From: Lentisphaerota bacterium
GTDB lineage: Bacteria; Verrucomicrobiota; Kiritimatiellia; JAAZAB01
NCBI GenBank assembly: GCA_016182435.1
Contig: JACPGN010000156.1
Location: forward strand, 1 to 6,322
Direction of reading: 5' to 3'
DNA: 6,322 nt
Position 1 is the stretch's first letter. Each line of letters opens with the position of its first letter. Below, piece by piece: positions 4,177-6,322 of this stretch. Under the pieces are notes generated by a model that saw nothing but the letters and a program-made list of their open reading frames with translations, was not told the DNA's origin and made no database searches. The translations under genes were made by a program, and so were the position numbers.

Positions 4177-5964
4177 TTAGATCACCACATGTCTGGCGGC
4201 GGAGCGGGCGGCAAGCAAGGAGCGAAATAACATCTCGGGATTCGTGCCGTGCGGCACGAAGAAAATGCCCAAGTCCTCCGGCCAGCGCATATGTTTCGGC
4301 GCCTGGCCCAGAACCACAATCCCCAACTGGGGGCGGAGTGTTCGCAAAGCTTTCATCAGATTATGGGCATTCTCGCCAAGCAGGCCTTTATCCATGACCA
4401 AAGCGTCTAATTCCCGGGTTTGCTCCACACTGGCCAGAATCGAACCAACCTTCGCTTGGCGCTCAACCTTGCTCCCGATGTTCAGCAGTTTTGTTGCCAG
4501 CAAGTCCAGCTCGTTATCCGCTCCGGCCAGCATGATCCGCCAGCGCGCCAGCAAGGCTGCCATCCGATCAATAGAAAGCTTATCGGCGCTTCCCAAGTCC
4601 GTCCGCGTATCTAAGTGCGGCAGGCAGACGCGATAGACGCAAAGTCCGCTGGGAGCTTGCATCTGGTCGAAGCGCCCTTGCGCTTCTTCCACCATTGTGC
4701 GGACTACCGATGAAATGACCCCGCCCTCGTCAGTCACGGGTGTCATCGGTTGACTGGGCGAGGCGGCCTCGGCCCCGCCTGCAACGCTAGGCGTAGCATT
4801 GCCTGCCCGCAGTGGCTGCGCCACAGGCGCTGCAGGCGGGCGGGCAGGCGCCGGGGCCGATTCGCCCGAAACCAGGATGACGGCCGCATATTGAGCGCCA
4901 ACATCCAGTCCGGCAGTGCCGGACCCCGGCTGATTCAGGGAAATCGTGACCGTGCCGGCGCCCGGCTGCGCATCGGCCGCCAGGAGCCCCAGGTTAACCA
5001 CCACCTGTTCAATCTGGGCCGGCGCCAGGGGCACGGCCGGATAGGAACCCTGGACCGACGATTTCACCACCCATTCCGGTGAGAGCGCCGTGCGCAGTAA
5101 GGCGGAGGCCTCCGCCACATTGCCGGTTAGATTTTCGCTGGGTTTATCATGCGCGCCGGAACGGCTTAATTCCAGCAACTGGCGGGAGAGCTGCACGCCC
5201 TTCTGCGTTTCTTCGGTAATGATCTTCATTGATCGTTTCAAATTTTCCGGGTCCAGGCCAAGGCGTTGCAGGAGCATGGCATGCCCGGAAATGGCGCAGA
5301 GGATACTGTTAAAATCGTGGGCTACCCCCGCGGCAATCCGTCCAATAATCTGAAGCTGGGCAACCTGGCGTTGGCGTATTTCCTGGGCATGCCGCTCGGT
5401 GATATCGCTGATCAGGATCAGGATCAGTCCTTCGGTGGGCTGGGAACGAAAGCGCAGGATGCGCAAACCCTCTCGATAGACGCAATTCCTTTCAACTTCC
5501 TGCGGCTCCACCGGGTCCAGCAGTCGCGGCAGGTCCTGTTCCGCTAAGCAGGGAAAAATATCCGGCAGTCTGATGGTTTTTCTGGCCGGCCAGGCCTGCG
5601 GAACCAACCCTCGGGCGGCCGGATTACCGCCGCGTATACGGCCCTTGCCGTCAACGGCCAGCAGACCATCGCCCAGGAAATCCATCGTGTCCACGAAGCG
5701 CCCGACCCGGCGGCGGCCTTCGATTTCAGTTGTTGAGCGGATTGCCCAGAGACCCAAGGCGCCGGCCAGAAACAAACAGCCCATGGTCAGCGCCCAGATG
5801 GCTATGCTCAACTGGCGGATCGTCTCGGCGTGGGGTTGTGCCCCAATCTGATCCTGGAGCTGGGAGATAATCGTCGCGGCGGCCACGGCCACAATGGCAA
5901 AGAGGATAATAATCAGCAGGGCATAGCGCCACGAGCTCTGGGGCAGGAAGGTCATTGGCACCAT
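4177..5964 (-). CDS. Membrane-bound PAS/histidine-kinase-like protein with degenerate ATPase and receiver-like C-terminus
   Basis: 595 residues. Two hydrophobic segments (about 14-34 and 53-75) enclose a short periplasmic loop. A PAS-like region (about 88-190) ends in SDITERHAQE. Next comes a dimerisation/H-box, GRIAAGVAHDFNSIL, with phospho-acceptor-type H216, of the hybrid-kinase HDFN class. The following ATPase region (about 280-450) aligns with this class but has lost its key residues. In the N-box VVVNLGLLAADA, the Mg-binding Asn is Leu (L328). The DTGxG G1 box reads VSGESAP and runs into an Ala/Pro-rich stretch (366-408). The GTGLGL box reads EGGVIS. Residues about 475-590 resemble a receiver: D525 in LDALVMDKG fits the phospho-acceptor, while the conserved Lys and Thr/Ser positions look replaced. 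The family senses signals by ATP-dependent autophosphorylation; this member probably cannot, so a scaffold or phospho-relay role is inferred. Its ATG directly follows the secretin TAA with no gap, implying translational coupling. A second Met at residue 4 is an alternative start. Confidence 0.85.
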   Translation of the reverse strand: MVPMTFLPQSSWRYALLIIILFAIVAVAAATIISQLQDQIGAQPHAETIRQLSIAIWALTMGCLFLAGALGLWAIRSTTEIEGRRRVGRFVDTMDFLGDGLLAVDGKGRIRGGNPAARGLVPQAWPARKTIRLPDIFPCLAEQDLPRLLDPVEPQEVERNCVYREGLRILRFRSQPTEGLILILISDITERHAQEIRQRQVAQLQIIGRIAAGVAHDFNSILCAISGHAMLLQRLGLDPENLKRSMKIITEETQKGVQLSRQLLELSRSGAHDKPSENLTGNVAEASALLRTALSPEWVVKSSVQGSYPAVPLAPAQIEQVVVNLGLLAADAQPGAGTVTISLNQPGSGTAGLDVGAQYAAVILVSGESAPAPARPPAAPVAQPLRAGNATPSVAGGAEAASPSQPMTPVTDEGGVISSVVRTMVEEAQGRFDQMQAPSGLCVYRVCLPHLDTRTDLGSADKLSIDRMAALLARWRIMLAGADNELDLLATKLLNIGSKVERQAKVGSILASVEQTRELDALVMDKGLLGENAHNLMKALRTLRPQLGIVVLGQAPKHMRWPEDLGIFFVPHGTNPEMLFRSLLAARSAARHVVI

Positions 5965-6322
5965 TTACTTCTTCGCCGGCAAAGTTGCGGGCGCCGTCGT
6001 GGTGGCCGCAACCGCCGCTGTCGTAACGGCTGTGGATGGCGCCGGCGGCGCGGCCGGGGCTGGCGACCCTAAGCCCGCCGCGGGTGTAACCACATTGGTG
6101 CCGACCGTTACACTGGTGACCATATTGGAAGGAACGGCTTTCACCGCGGCGAGCGGCGCCTTTTCCAGTTTGTCAATGGTTTGCTGGGCCACGGCTTCCA
6201 GGCCGGTCAGCGGCTTGCTCTCGTCCAGAATGGTGGGCGTAATCATGATAATCAGGTTGTTTTTGGTCAGGGCATCCTCGGTATGGCGGAAGAGCAGGCC
6301 CAGGAGGGGAATATCGCCCAGG
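5965..6322 (-). CDS. Outer-membrane secretin (GspD/PilQ superfamily), C-terminal end, 5' part outside the window
   Basis: The frame is open to the right edge. The first visible residues are LGDIPLLGLLFRHTED, then ALTKNNLIIMITPTILDE. G-D-I-P-x-L-G-x-L-F-R followed by K-x-x-L-I-I-x-I-T-P is the diagnostic end of the secretin beta-barrel domain in type II secretion (GspD), type IV pilus (PilQ) and type III secretion channels. The protein would form a multimeric gated pore in the outer membrane. After the barrel end there are roughly 85 residues rich in Ala, Pro, Thr and Val, a long, probably disordered tail ending in two lysines. In GspD-type secretins the C-terminal tail can carry the pilotin-binding site, but this one is unusually low in complexity. 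Which secretion or pilus system it serves cannot be told without the N-terminal domains. The histidine-kinase-like gene starts immediately after its stop codon. Confidence 0.88.
   Translation of the reverse strand, partial: LGDIPLLGLLFRHTEDALTKNNLIIMITPTILDESKPLTGLEAVAQQTIDKLEKAPLAAVKAVPSNMVTSVTVGTNVVTPAAGLGSPAPAAPPAPSTAVTTAAVAATTTAPATLPAKK

Overview
The window comes from a Gram-negative bacterium: the gene at its right edge is the C-terminal end of an outer-membrane secretin. The DNA is moderately GC-rich. All protein genes and the single tRNA lie on the minus strand, so transcription runs from high to low coordinates. The lineage cannot be fixed from sequence alone. The Aquifex-type aconitase, the short nucleotide-sugar dehydrogenase and the repeat-filled intergenic gaps would fit a PVC-type (Verrucomicrobiota, Kiritimatiellota, Lentisphaerota) or candidate-phylum genome, but that is inference.

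Layout in transcription order. (1) 6322-5965: the last 118 residues of a secretin (GspD/PilQ superfamily) with a long Ala/Pro/Thr-rich tail. Its TAA directly abuts the ATG of (2) 5964-4177: a two-TM, PAS-containing histidine-kinase-like protein that keeps its H-box histidine. Its ATP-binding boxes are eroded and it ends in a receiver-like domain. (3) 4176-3850: a gene-free gap holding an inverted pair of REP-like hairpin elements and a degenerate 7-8 nt repeat tract. (4) 3849-3777: tRNA-Thr(UGU). (5) 3776-3614: a second inverted pair of REP-like hairpins of another family. (6) 3613-1571: a complete Aquifex-type aconitase. (7) 1570-1263: a gap dominated by palindromes of the form CCTCTCCC-NN-GGGAGAGG and a 44-bp tandem duplication. 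(8) 1238-345: a short UDP-glucose/GDP-mannose dehydrogenase-family protein. (9) 344-210: stacked hairpins with a probable intrinsic terminator. (10) 209-1: the N-terminal part of a GHMP sugar kinase related to D-glycero-D-manno-heptose 7-phosphate kinases.

Functional grouping. The secretin and kinase-like genes are probably translationally coupled and belong to a secretion or pilus locus. The dehydrogenase and GHMP kinase look like nucleotide-sugar or surface-polysaccharide genes. Aconitase is a TCA-cycle gene with no obvious link to its neighbours.

The most notable content is intergenic. Two hairpin families each occur here as head-to-head inverted pairs with GTAG at the foot of the stem. 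Their stem sequences differ by compensatory changes. A 15-18 nt box, TCAGAAGCTGTGAAA(AA), occurs three times, each time exactly four nucleotides after a TAA; in two cases that TAA is the stop codon of a real gene.
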